Assembly (NCBI GenBank): GCA_013297875.1
Contig: JAAFIW010000003.1
Span: forward strand, 1-64,000
DNA from: Comamonadaceae bacterium
GTDB lineage: Bacteria > Pseudomonadota > Gammaproteobacteria > Burkholderiales > Burkholderiaceae_C
DNA length: 64,000 nt
Direction: 5' to 3'
Shown: piece after piece, positions 19,650 to 28,328 of the stretch
Position numbering within the stretch: position 1 is the first letter of the stretch
Layout of the letters: each line of letters begins with the position of its first letter
Position numbers and translations under genes: made by a program
The notes under the pieces: generated by a model
What the model was told of the DNA's origin: nothing
The model's database searches: none
The model's input: the letters and a program-made list of their open reading frames with translations, nothing else

Positions 19650-19705
19650 GCTTCTAGCCCATGTAAAACCTGCTCAAACAGCTATATATTTAATAGCGTC
19701 ACGGT
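19650..19705. repeat. Short interspersed repeat between thioesterase and dhaK1
   Basis: CTAGCCCATGTAAAACCTGC then TCAAACAGCTATATATTTAA and TAGCG: a full-length member of the family in reverse orientation to the copy at 19120. Confidence 0.78.
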
Positions 19706-19715
19706 GACAAACCAC

Positions 19716-20699
19716 TCACCAACGAAGGCTCGGGGTCGTGACGGGTGCATCCCACAGCGCCGTCAGCTCGTCGTCCAGCGCGGTGACGGTGATGGAGGCG
19801 CCCGCCATTTCCAGTGAGGTGGTGTGGTTGCCCACCAGCCAGCGGGTGACGTTCAAGCCGTGCGCGTGTAGCTGGTGCGTGGCAATCTTGTTCAGCAGGT
19901 GCAGCTCAATCAAGGGCGTGCCGCCAAAACCATTGACATGCAGCAAGACATGGCGCCCGGCGGACAGTTTCAGATCGTTCAACACCGGCTCCAGCAGCAG
20001 GGCCACCGTGTCGTCGGCCGACATCACCGCGCGCCGGTAACGACCCGGCTCGCCATGTATGCCCACGCCCACCTCCATCTCACCGGGCCCGATGTCAAAT
20101 GTGGGGTAAGCCGCCTCGGGCACCACGCAGCTGGTCAGCGCCACCCCCATCGACGCGGTGCAGGCATTCACCCGCGCGCCCAGCGCTTTGCATTCATACA
20201 GATCAGCGCCGGCTTCGGCCGCCGCACCCATCATTTTTTCCACCACCAAGGTGCCCGCCACACCGCGCCGCCCGGTGGTGTGGGTGGAGTTTTCAACGGC
20301 GACATCGTCGTTGACCAGCAGCACCGCGCAGTCCATCTCCAACATGTCGCTGGCCACTTGAAACGTGGCGCAGTCGCCGCCAAAGTTTTTCACAATCATC
20401 AGCACGCCCTTGCCCGCGTGCACGCGTTGCGCAGCGGCGGCAATCTGGTCGGGCGTGGGGGCAGTGAACACCTGGCCCGGGCAGGCGGCATCCAGCATGC
20501 CCGGCCCCACATAGCCGGTGTGCAGCGGCTCGTGGCCCGAGCCCCCGCCAGAGACCAGGGCCCCCCGATTCTGCTTGGCCTGTTTGCGGTACACGTACAG
20601 CGGTGCGTCGTTCACGGCCAGCAGGTCCTGGTGGGCCAACACCAGTCCCGCGATGCTGTCTCGCACCAGATCTTGCGGGGCGTTGATTAGTTTTTTCAT
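19716..20699 (-). CDS. dhaK: Dihydroxyacetone kinase subunit DhaK, first paralogue (327 aa)
   Basis: Substrate-binding subunit that holds dihydroxyacetone or a related ketose covalently on a His for phosphorylation by DhaL. It has SGGGSGHEPLHTGYVG, HTTGRRGVAGT and GIHGEPG near residue 215, the substrate-binding His. The frame is complete, 36 bases downstream of the LacI regulator on the same strand, so regulator and kinase subunit are probably co-transcribed. A second complete DhaK lies at 28329, clearly diverged in sequence. Having one copy on each side of the transporter genes suggests two substrates or a regulatory copy. That is inference. Confidence 0.92.
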   Translation of the reverse strand: MKKLINAPQDLVRDSIAGLVLAHQDLLAVNDAPLYVYRKQAKQNRGALVSGGGSGHEPLHTGYVGPGMLDAACPGQVFTAPTPDQIAAAAQRVHAGKGVLMIVKNFGGDCATFQVASDMLEMDCAVLLVNDDVAVENSTHTTGRRGVAGTLVVEKMMGAAAEAGADLYECKALGARVNACTASMGVALTSCVVPEAAYPTFDIGPGEMEVGVGIHGEPGRYRRAVMSADDTVALLLEPVLNDLKLSAGRHVLLHVNGFGGTPLIELHLLNKIATHQLHAHGLNVTRWLVGNHTTSLEMAGASITVTALDDELTALWDAPVTTPSLRW

Positions 20700-20735
20700 G
20701 GCGTCAAAGATTATGGGTATGTGTATCGGTGCCTG

Positions 20736-21770
20736 TCACGCGAGGTTTTCCGAGGTCAGTATCTCCACCCGGGGGTTGCTGATGGCCAGCGCACCGCGCA
20801 CCCCGTCGCACAGTGAGCGCAGCACCCGCCCTGCCGCAGTCACGGCGTAGTGCACATCCTGGTGCAACACATAAGCCAGCGTGCCGCCGATCAACATGGA
20901 GCGGTGCATTTCTAATAAGTCGTGCGCGGCAAACATCAGGTCTTGTGGATAACCTAGCTCAGCCAAAGCGCGCGCCACACCAAAACTGCCTGGCCCCACG
21001 TTGTACAGCGCATGAATGCACTCGGCCGATGCCGCCGCAGGCAGCATGTCGCGCGCATACGCATAGGCCCCATCTTCGCTTTCTGGCAGCTCAAACAGGC
21101 GCAGCACGCTGGCCTGCGCAAAGCGCTCTTCCACCACCTGCTGAAAGCCAATGCGCCGGTCAATTTCGGCTGCATAGCGGGTGGCCGGGGACAGCACCGC
21201 GCAGCGTGCCGGGCCCGTCTGCGGCAAGGACCGCGCCAGCAACAAACCTGCCGTACGACCTGCCGCCCGGTTGTCGGCACCAATGGCCGTTTCCCGTAAT
21301 GAGCCCGGCACATCCGAAAACAGCGTGACCACATGCACACCGGCGCGCACCAACTCGTTGATGGCCAGCTTCACCGGCGGCACATCCGGTGCCAGCAAGG
21401 CAATGCCATCCAGATCGGACAACTTGCCCAACTCTTGCGCAAACACCGTTGCATCGCTCACCGGCAAGCGGTGCGTGACCTCGGTGATGTGCTGGTGGCG
21501 AAATTCGCCGGCGGCCTGCGCGATGACCCGATCCACCAGGTCAATAAACCCCAAGCGGGTGGCCGGCAGCACAAAGGCAAAGCGGTAGTTGGACGTGGAG
21601 CGCGGCCGACCTCGCATGGGGGTGCTGGCACCCAGACCCGCAATCGACTCGCGCACCTTGCGCACGGTGGCCGGGTTCACGCCGGGGCGGTTGTTCAGCA
21701 CACGGTCCACGGTGGCGGTGCTGACACCAGCCGTCTCGGCGATTTGGGTGATGGTGACTGAATTTGTCAT
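20736..21770 (-). CDS. LacI-family transcription regulator (344 aa)
   Basis: N-terminal LacI helix-turn-helix VTITQIAETAGVSTATVDRV with the hinge-like VRESIAGLG, followed by a periplasmic-binding-protein-like effector domain. It is divergent from the ABC importer starting at 22060 and most likely controls it and the adjacent dhaK. The ATG at 21770 gives the standard N-terminus; there is no good Shine-Dalgarno, and a TTG eight codons upstream is possible. The effector is presumably the transported polyol or ketose. Confidence 0.9.
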   Translation of the reverse strand: MTNSVTITQIAETAGVSTATVDRVLNNRPGVNPATVRKVRESIAGLGASTPMRGRPRSTSNYRFAFVLPATRLGFIDLVDRVIAQAAGEFRHQHITEVTHRLPVSDATVFAQELGKLSDLDGIALLAPDVPPVKLAINELVRAGVHVVTLFSDVPGSLRETAIGADNRAAGRTAGLLLARSLPQTGPARCAVLSPATRYAAEIDRRIGFQQVVEERFAQASVLRLFELPESEDGAYAYARDMLPAAASAECIHALYNVGPGSFGVARALAELGYPQDLMFAAHDLLEMHRSMLIGGTLAYVLHQDVHYAVTAAGRVLRSLCDGVRGALAISNPRVEILTSENLA

Positions 21771-22059
21771 GGCGAAAGCCTGGGGTGTTAGCAAAAATTA
21801 AATCAGCCGTAGTTTCGCCCAGATTTTCGCTTGCGCAAAGCCGTGTCACGGCATCTGAGCACCAGAGTTCAGCACCAAAAAGATGGGATTGATGTGATTA
21901 GGGTAATCATTGATTGATTTAATTAATGAGGCAATTAAAGTTCAATCCGATCCGTTGCTAAAAGCCTGTAACAGATCACCCCGTTCGGCGGGCGACCCCG
22001 TTGTCGCGCCCGCTCCCTTGCGGCGACCCGCCGTGTTTGAGTTCAATAGGAGACTAAAA
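21771..22059. promoter_or_regulatory. Divergent control region between LacI regulator and importer
   Basis: The 289-base gap is AT-rich near 21880-21945 and contains the palindromic core TTAATTAA inside GATTTAATTAATGAGG (about 21917-21932). No classical LacI operator with a central CG is obvious. Promoters for both directions should lie here. The importer's AGGAGA ribosome-binding site is at 22049-22054. Confidence 0.4.
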
Positions 22060-23394
22060 ATGAGCTTTGCAAAGAGCAAACAGGCCCTGTGTGCGGCTGC
22101 CATCGCATCGGTTGCGCTGTTCAGTGGTCACGCGCAGGCCCAACAAAAGCAGCTGACCTTGTGTTGGGCCGCCTGGGACCCGGCCAATGCGTTGGTGGAG
22201 TTGTCAAAAGACTTCACAGCCAAAACCGGTATTCAGATGAAGTACGAGTTCGTGCCATGGCCAAACTTTGCCCAGCGCATGCTCAACGAACTCAATTCCA
22301 AGGGCAAGCTGTGTGACCTGTTGATCGGCGACAGCCAGTGGATCGGCTCGGCCGCCACCGAAGGCCACTACGTCAAGCTGAATGATTTCTTTGACAAGAA
22401 CGCCATCAAGATGGCCGACTTCGCGCCCGCCACGGTTGAAGGGTATTCAACCTGGCCCAAAGGCTCGAAAAATTACTGGGCTTTGCCTGCCATGGGCGAC
22501 GCTGTGGCGTTTTCTTACCGCAAGGACTGGTTCGCACGCCCCGAGCTGCAGGCCGAGTACAAGAAAAAGAACGGCACCGACCTGGCACCGCCCAAAACCT
22601 GGGATGAGTTCAAGAAGATTGGCGAGTTCTTCCAGGGCCGCACCATCGATGGCAAAAAAGTCTATGGCGCTGCGCTCTACACCGAGCGCGGCTCCGAAGG
22701 CATCACCATGGGTGTGACCAACACCATGTTCGCCTATGGCATGGACTTTGCCAACCCCGCCAAGGCTTACGACATGAAGGGCTTCATCAATGGGCCCGGT
22801 GCCGTCAAAGGCTTGAAGCTTTACAAGGACTTGTACGACTGCTGCACCCCTCCCGGGCACTCCAACGCCTACATGACGGAAAACCTGGACGCTTACAAGT
22901 CAGGTCAAGTCGCCATGCAGATGAACTTCATCGCCTTCTTCCCTGGCATCTCCAAAGATCCACAAGTCGGCGGTGAAAAGAGCGGCTTCTTTGCCATGCC
23001 CAAGGGCGACAAGCAGTTCGCACAGCTGGGCGGACAAGGCATCTCGGTGGTCAAGTATTCCGACAAACAAGAGGCTGCCCTGGAGTACATGAAGTGGTTC
23101 GCGCAGCCGAGCATTCAACAGCGCTGGTGGGATGCGGGCGGTGCCTCGGCCCACAACGCGGTGCTGGGCAAACCTGGCTTTGCCACCAGCACCTCTTACG
23201 CGCAGGTCTATCTGGACTCGATGAAGATCGTCAAAGACTTCTGGGCCGAGCCAAGCTACGCGCAGCTGCTGCTGGCCATGCAAAAACGTGTGCATGACTA
23301 CGTGGTGGCAGGCAAAGGCACCCCGCAAGCGGCGACGGATGGCCTGCTCAAGGACTGGACGGAAGTGTTCAAGGAAGACGGCAAGCTCAAGTAA
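22060..23394 (+). CDS. ABC importer, family 1 solute-binding protein (444 aa)
   Basis: Periplasmic binding protein for a carbohydrate-type importer. The signal peptide spans about residues 1-27 (ALCAAAIASVALFSGHAQAQ). The mature chain starts with a beta strand (QLTLCWAAWDP) and has the family 1 pattern of FTAKTGIQ, WPKGSKNYWALPAMGD and YSDKQEAALEYMKWFA. AGGAGA lies 7 bases before the ATG. It heads an operon of two permeases, a tiny membrane protein, two ATPases, dhaL and dhaK. The companion kinase suggests a triose, tetrulose or related polyol as ligand. Confidence 0.88.
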   Translation: MSFAKSKQALCAAAIASVALFSGHAQAQQKQLTLCWAAWDPANALVELSKDFTAKTGIQMKYEFVPWPNFAQRMLNELNSKGKLCDLLIGDSQWIGSAATEGHYVKLNDFFDKNAIKMADFAPATVEGYSTWPKGSKNYWALPAMGDAVAFSYRKDWFARPELQAEYKKKNGTDLAPPKTWDEFKKIGEFFQGRTIDGKKVYGAALYTERGSEGITMGVTNTMFAYGMDFANPAKAYDMKGFINGPGAVKGLKLYKDLYDCCTPPGHSNAYMTENLDAYKSGQVAMQMNFIAFFPGISKDPQVGGEKSGFFAMPKGDKQFAQLGGQGISVVKYSDKQEAALEYMKWFAQPSIQQRWWDAGGASAHNAVLGKPGFATSTSYAQVYLDSMKIVKDFWAEPSYAQLLLAMQKRVHDYVVAGKGTPQAATDGLLKDWTEVFKEDGKLK

Positions 23395-23479
23395 GCCGGT
23401 CATCGCACAGAGGCCGCCGCACACCGGCGGACCTCTTCTTCTTTCAATTTCCAGCGTCAGGCGTCCAAGGGGGCCGCAT

Positions 23480-24385
23480 ATGAAGAATTCAATACCCACC
23501 ATCCGCCAAGGCCTGTCCGACAGGGCCTTGGCCTGGGCTTTCGTCACACCCACCATCGTGTTGCTGTTGGCTTTCAACATCTTCCCCTTGCTGTGGACGA
23601 TCTATCTGTCGTTCACCAACTTTCGGGCCAACCGCCCTGGCCAGACCGTGGAGTGGCTGGGCCTGGACAACTACCAGCGCGTGCTGAGCAACCCCGATAT
23701 CTGGGAAAACATGCGCGCCACGGCACATTTCCTGTGCTGGTCCATTGCGCTGCAACTGCTGCTGGGCTTTGCCCTGGCCCTCTTGTTGAATCGCAAATTC
23801 CGTTCGCACGGCTTTTGGAGCACCGCGATCTTGTTGCCCATGATGCTGGCACCGGCGGTGGTGGGCACGTTCTGGAAGTACTTCTTCGAGCCGCAATACG
23901 GCATCTTCAACTACATCGTCAACTTTCTGGGCGGGCCCGGCGCATTCACGATGCTGGGCAGCACGCACCTGTCGCCCTGGGCCATTGTGCTGGTGGACAC
24001 CTGGATGTGGACGCCCTACGTGATGCTGTTGCTGTTGGCTGGGCTGCGCTCGATCCCGCCCTACTTGTATGAGGCTGCCGAGATTGATCGCGCCTCGGAA
24101 TGGACCAAGTTCTGGCGCATCACCTTGCCCATGGTGATGCCCTTCATCATTTTGGCGCTGCTGTTTCGCTCCATCGAGAACTTCAAGATGTTCGATCTGG
24201 TGGACCAACTGACCAATGGAGGCCCAGGCTCGGTCACGGAGCTGGCGTCCATCAAGCTCAAACGCGAGGCCTTTGAAAAGTGGCGCACCGGCTACAGCTC
24301 GGCCTTGGCCATCATTTTGTTTGTGTCGATTTACGGCCTGTCGTTAGTGGCCGTGCGCTTTCTGGAAAAGGTCAAGCAGCGATGA
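23480..24385 (+). CDS. ABC importer permease, MalF/UgpA-like (301 aa)
   Basis: Inner-membrane permease with six predicted helices; the first is about residues 19-42 (FVTPTIVLLLAFNIFPLLW). The cytoplasmic coupling helix has EAAEIDRASEWTKFWRITLP near 215-235. Start at ATG 23480 follows AAGGGGG. Its last four bases, ATGA, overlap the start of the next permease, so the two are coupled. Confidence 0.92.
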   Translation: MKNSIPTIRQGLSDRALAWAFVTPTIVLLLAFNIFPLLWTIYLSFTNFRANRPGQTVEWLGLDNYQRVLSNPDIWENMRATAHFLCWSIALQLLLGFALALLLNRKFRSHGFWSTAILLPMMLAPAVVGTFWKYFFEPQYGIFNYIVNFLGGPGAFTMLGSTHLSPWAIVLVDTWMWTPYVMLLLLAGLRSIPPYLYEAAEIDRASEWTKFWRITLPMVMPFIILALLFRSIENFKMFDLVDQLTNGGPGSVTELASIKLKREAFEKWRTGYSSALAIILFVSIYGLSLVAVRFLEKVKQR

Positions 24386-25329
24386 AAAATATTCCTCATG
24401 GCCCGCTGGAGCCCAGTGCCGCATCCAAGTGGTTTGCCGGGTTCGTCGTGATCGGCTACGCCCTGCTGTCATTGATTCCACTGGCCTGGATTTTGATGAC
24501 CAGCCTGCGCACGCCGCAAGACGCCATTGCCTACCCACCCAAGCTGGTGACCACGCCATCGTTGGTGGGGTACGTCAACCTGTTCACGACCCGCTCGCGG
24601 ATTGCGCCAGAAGAACTGGCGGCACTGCCGCCAGCCCGCAGCTGGTATGAAGGGCTGGTACGCGAGCAGCAAATGATTCTGGTGGGGCCGTCGCGCTTTG
24701 GTGACCGTTACCTGAATTCCTTGCTGATTGGCTTTGGTTCCACGCTGTTGTCCATTGTGCTGGGAACGCTGGCGGCCTATGCCTTTTCAAGGTTTCGCAT
24801 TCCTGGCAAAGACGACTGGCTGTTCTTCATTCTGTCTACCCGGATGATGCCGCCCATAGCGGTGTCCATACCGATCTATCTGATGTTCCGCCACCTGGGC
24901 TTGAACGACACGCATCTGGGTTTGATCTTGCTGTACACGGTGGTCAACCTGTCGCTCTCGGTATGGTTGCTCAAGGGGTTTATGGATGAAATCCCACGCG
25001 AGTACGAAGAAGCGGCCATGGTCGACGGCTACACCCGTTGGCAGGCATTTTTAAAAGTGGTGTTGCCGCAGGCCGCTACCGGCATTGCCACCACCGCCAT
25101 CTTCTGCCTGATTTTTGCGTGGAACGAATATGCCTTTGCCTTGCTGCTGACCAGTGGCACCGCGCAAACCGCGCCACCCTTCATACCCACCATCATTGGC
25201 GAAGGCGGTCTGGACTGGCCGGCCATGGCGGCAGGCACGGCCTTATTTCTGCTTCCCGTCCTGCTATTTACTGTGCTGCTGCGCAAACACCTGCTGCGCG
25301 GCGTGACGTTTGGAGCGATCCGCAAATGA
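24382..25329 (+). CDS. ABC importer permease, MalG-like (315 aa)
   Basis: Second membrane subunit of the importer. It has a first helix VVIGYALLSLIPLAWILM, a coupling motif EEAAMVDGYTRWQAFLKVV near 210-230 and a terminal basic RKHLLRGVTFGAIRK as in MalG/UgpE proteins. It overlaps both neighbours by ATGA. An insertion-like hydrophilic stretch follows the first helix (about 45-90), longer than in typical maltose permeases; a loop there occurs in glycerol/polyol-type importers. Confidence 0.9.
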   Translation: MKNIPHGPLEPSAASKWFAGFVVIGYALLSLIPLAWILMTSLRTPQDAIAYPPKLVTTPSLVGYVNLFTTRSRIAPEELAALPPARSWYEGLVREQQMILVGPSRFGDRYLNSLLIGFGSTLLSIVLGTLAAYAFSRFRIPGKDDWLFFILSTRMMPPIAVSIPIYLMFRHLGLNDTHLGLILLYTVVNLSLSVWLLKGFMDEIPREYEEAAMVDGYTRWQAFLKVVLPQAATGIATTAIFCLIFAWNEYAFALLLTSGTAQTAPPFIPTIIGEGGLDWPAMAAGTALFLLPVLLFTVLLRKHLLRGVTFGAIRK

Positions 25330-25517
25330 CCCCCACAAAAAACACACCGGTGTGGATACGCCGTGCGCCCTGGGAGCGCGTCACCGCTGCGCTGATCGCA
25401 CTGGGCTTGATCCTGTTGATGCAGCCCTGGTCACTGGATGCCTATGGCTACTCGTTCCCTGTGCTGCTGCTGGGGGTCATTGGCTACTCGGTGGCCGGCA
25501 AACTGCCTGAAAGCTGA
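25326..25517 (+). CDS. Small two-helix membrane protein in the importer operon (63 aa)
   Basis: Begins MTPTKNTPVWIRRAPWERV, then has two hydrophobic helices (AALIALGLILLM and FPVLLLGVIGYSVAG) split by a short loop. It overlaps the permease stop by ATGA and ends one base before the ATPase start, so it is firmly embedded in the operon. Polyol importers with two distinct ATPases (the rhizobial glycerol GlpPQSTUV type) also carry a small membrane protein of unknown role at this place. Homology to that one is not claimed from sequence. Confidence 0.75.
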   Translation: MTPTKNTPVWIRRAPWERVTAALIALGLILLMQPWSLDAYGYSFPVLLLGVIGYSVAGKLPES

Positions 25518-25518
25518 T

Positions 25519-26625
25519 ATGGCCGAGATCAAACTGAAAAACCTGAGCAAGCGCTTTGCTGATTTTGTGGCGGTGCGCAACTCATCGCTGGTGCTGGAAG
25601 ATGGCAAATTCGTGGTGTTGCTGGGGCCATCTGGCTGCGGCAAGACCACCACCTTGCGCATGATTGCGGGGCTGGAATACCCCACGGGTGGGGTCATCAC
25701 GCTGGGCCAGGAAGACGTGACCTACCGACGCCCGCGCGAGCGCGACATTGCCATGGTGTTCCAGTTGTTTGCGCTGTACCCCCACATGGGCGTGCGCGAC
25801 AACCTGGAGTTTCCGCTTCGCAATGAGGGCCTGGCCCGTGCCGAAATCAACCGCCGGGTCGCCCAAGTGGCGGGCATCCTGCGCATTGAGCACCTGTTGG
25901 GTTTGCGCATCGGCGCGCTGGCCGGTGGTGACCGACAACGGGTGGCACTGGGCCGGGCCATTGTTCGCCAGCCACAGGCCTTTTTGATGGACGAGCCGCT
26001 GGGCACGCTGGACGCTGAGTTCCGCGAGCTGATGTGTGTCGAGCTACGCGTTCTGCATGACCGCCTGAAGACCACCACGGTGTTCGTCACGCACGACCAG
26101 AACGAGGCCATGGCCTTGGCCGATCACATCGTGGTGATGAACAAGGGCGACATCTTGCAGGCCGACGACCCCAGTGGCATCTACAACTTTCCCGCGTCCA
26201 CCTTTGTGGCCCGCTTCATCGGTCGGCCGCCAATGAACCTGCTGCAAACCACCGGCGGTGTGTCGCCCGGCTCGACGCAGGTGCGGATTGCGCATGGCAC
26301 CTTGACCGTGCCTGCCGCGCAGGCGGCGGCGTCCAGCGTGTTGCTGGGCGTGCGCCCGGAGCATGTGCGCTTGACGCCGCCCGGCAGCCCCATGGACGGG
26401 CATATCCAGCATGTGGAGTACTTCGGCTCGCACTGGATTGCGGATGTGCAGACGCCGGGTGGTTCGCTCAAGGTCTTGGTCGACAAGGGCGTGCGCCCCG
26501 TCGAGGGCGAGGCGGTTGGCGTCGAGTGCAAAACCGAGCGCGTGGTCTTGTTTGATGCCCATACCCAGTTGCTGTTGCCCAGCGCCACCACCTGCACCCA
26601 CCAACCGAGCATGCGCCATGGCTAG
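25519..26625 (+). CDS. ABC importer ATPase 1, UgpC/MalK-like with altered C-loop (368 aa)
   Basis: ATP-hydrolysing subunit. Walker A is GPSGCGKTT, Walker B FLMDEPLGTLD, H-loop VTHDQNEA, and a C-terminal TOBE region includes GVRPEHVRL. The signature motif reads LAGGD in place of LSGGQ, so the Ser that contacts ATP in the dimer is missing. The partner ATPase encoded next has a standard LSGGE. This fits an asymmetric heterodimer with one weakened ATP site. Start ATG 25519 follows the small membrane gene directly. Confidence 0.92.
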   Translation: MAEIKLKNLSKRFADFVAVRNSSLVLEDGKFVVLLGPSGCGKTTTLRMIAGLEYPTGGVITLGQEDVTYRRPRERDIAMVFQLFALYPHMGVRDNLEFPLRNEGLARAEINRRVAQVAGILRIEHLLGLRIGALAGGDRQRVALGRAIVRQPQAFLMDEPLGTLDAEFRELMCVELRVLHDRLKTTTVFVTHDQNEAMALADHIVVMNKGDILQADDPSGIYNFPASTFVARFIGRPPMNLLQTTGGVSPGSTQVRIAHGTLTVPAAQAAASSVLLGVRPEHVRLTPPGSPMDGHIQHVEYFGSHWIADVQTPGGSLKVLVDKGVRPVEGEAVGVECKTERVVLFDAHTQLLLPSATTCTHQPSMRHG

Positions 26626-27631
26626 TATTTCGCTACAACACATCACCAAACACTTTGGTGCCAACACCGCGCTGGCCGATGTCAATCTGGACATTGCCAG
26701 CGGGGAATTCTTCGTCATCCTGGGGCCCAGCGGCGCAGGCAAAACCACCACGCTGCGGGTCATCGCAGGCCTGGAGCATGCAGAAACAGGCAGCCTGCAA
26801 CTGGGCGGGCAAGACATGACGCGGGCCACGCCTGCCCAGCGCGACTGCGCGTTTGTTTTTCAGCAGTATTCGCTATACCCGCATCTGTCGGTCTATGACA
26901 ACCTGGCGTTTCCCTTGCGTGCGCCCAACCGCCGCCTGGATGAATCAGAAATCAAACGTCGGGTCAATCAAGTGGCCGCCATGCTGCGTATTGACAGCAA
27001 GCTCAACGGTAAATCCACCGCGCTGTCGGGCGGTGAAATGCAGCGGGTCGCCATTGGCCGAGCGCTGGTGCGCCAGCCGCAGGTTTACCTGATGGATGAG
27101 CCCTTGTCTTCACTGGACGCGGGCCTGCGCGAAGAGTTGCGGGTGGAGCTCAAGCGCATCCAGCGGCAAAGCGGTGCCACAGTCGTCTATGTCACGCATG
27201 ACCAGGTCGAGGCCACCACGCTGGCCGACCGCATTGCCATTCTGGAGGCGGGCCGGGTGATTCAGGTGGACACGCCTCAAGCGGTCTACAACCAACCGAA
27301 CTGCCTGGAAGCAGCACAGCGGCTGGGCTCCCCTGCAATCAATGTGCTGCCCGCCGAGTGGTTTGACCGATCCGCCTGTCCAGCCGCCACCTATGTGGGC
27401 GTGCGTCCTGAAGACGTAACCGTGATGCCAGGCGACGGCCCGGAGGCCTTTCAGATCGCCGAGTGCTCGCGGGTTCAGCACCTGGTGGTGGGCCAGCGCA
27501 TGGGCGTGATGGTTCGGGCGCGCGCACTGCTCGACCAAGACCTGCCGATTGGCACCCGCGTGCAATTGGGCTTTGCGCCCGAGCGACGCCTGTTTTTTTC
27601 CAAAGAAGGCCTTCGCCTCATTCCCTCTTGA
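26618..27631 (+). CDS. ABC importer ATPase 2 (337 aa)
   Basis: Second ATPase of the importer: Walker A GPSGAGKTT, Q-loop VFQQYSLYPH, signature LSGGEMQRVAIGRA, Walker B YLMDEPLSSLD, H-loop VTHDQVEA. A short TOBE-like tail contains YVGVRPEDVTVM. It overlaps the preceding ATPase gene by 8 bases. Two different ATPases serving one pair of permeases is the arrangement of glycerol-type importers; MalK and UgpC systems use a homodimer. Confidence 0.92.
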   Translation: MASISLQHITKHFGANTALADVNLDIASGEFFVILGPSGAGKTTTLRVIAGLEHAETGSLQLGGQDMTRATPAQRDCAFVFQQYSLYPHLSVYDNLAFPLRAPNRRLDESEIKRRVNQVAAMLRIDSKLNGKSTALSGGEMQRVAIGRALVRQPQVYLMDEPLSSLDAGLREELRVELKRIQRQSGATVVYVTHDQVEATTLADRIAILEAGRVIQVDTPQAVYNQPNCLEAAQRLGSPAINVLPAEWFDRSACPAATYVGVRPEDVTVMPGDGPEAFQIAECSRVQHLVVGQRMGVMVRARALLDQDLPIGTRVQLGFAPERRLFFSKEGLRLIPS

Positions 27632-27647
27632 CTGGAGATATTTTTAT

Positions 27648-28292
27648 ATGAACACCCCTTTGCTCATTCAAGCCCTGGCGCAGGTGCAACAAGCCATTCT
27701 GGCCAACGAATCGCAGATTGAATCGCTGGACCGTGCCATTGGCGATGGCGACCATTTCATCAACGTCAGGCGCGGCTGCGAAGTGGCGGTGGCCCTGTCG
27801 CCAGACCTGCAAGCCTTGCCACCCGGTCCCGCCCTGCACAAGCTGGGCATGAAGCTGCTGTCGACCATTGGCGGTGCCTCCGGGCCGCTGATTGCCAGCT
27901 TTTTCATGGCCATGGGCAAAACCCTGGGTGATACGGTGCAGCCCGACCGTGCGCTTTTTGCAGCTGCGTTTGCAGATGGCGTGGAGGCCATCAAGAGCCG
28001 GGGGAAGGCTGATGTCGGCGAAAAAACCATGTTGGATGTGCTGATCCCGGTGTCGCGCCTGCTGACGCGGCTGGTGGCCGAAGGTACGGCGCTGCCGAGC
28101 TTGTGCGATCAGCTCACAGCCGAGGCCACGCGCAACATGCTGGCCACCCGCGACATGGTGGCCACCAAAGGCCGCGCCCACTTTCTGGGTGAGCGTGCTG
28201 TGGGCCATATCGATCCGGGCTGCAAGACCTGCGAGGTGGCCATTGGCGCGGTGTGTGCGCTGGTGTGCCAGCCGCAAGCCACCCTGGTTTAA
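27648..28292 (+). CDS. dhaL: Dihydroxyacetone kinase subunit DhaL (214 aa)
   Basis: Nucleotide-binding helical barrel that passes phosphate to the ketose bound on DhaK. Diagnostic motifs are IGDGDHFIN (Mg-binding aspartates), GGASGPL and GRAHFLGERAVGHIDPG. The family usually has DGDHG; here the Gly is Phe. Start ATG 27648 follows CTGGAGAT. No DhaM (PTS phosphodonor) is encoded in the window. DhaL may therefore use ATP directly, or DhaM may lie elsewhere. Confidence 0.93.
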   Translation: MNTPLLIQALAQVQQAILANESQIESLDRAIGDGDHFINVRRGCEVAVALSPDLQALPPGPALHKLGMKLLSTIGGASGPLIASFFMAMGKTLGDTVQPDRALFAAAFADGVEAIKSRGKADVGEKTMLDVLIPVSRLLTRLVAEGTALPSLCDQLTAEATRNMLATRDMVATKGRAHFLGERAVGHIDPGCKTCEVAIGAVCALVCQPQATLV

Positions 28293-28328
28293 CGCCCAAC
28301 CCTTTCACAACAAAACAGGAGACAAGCC

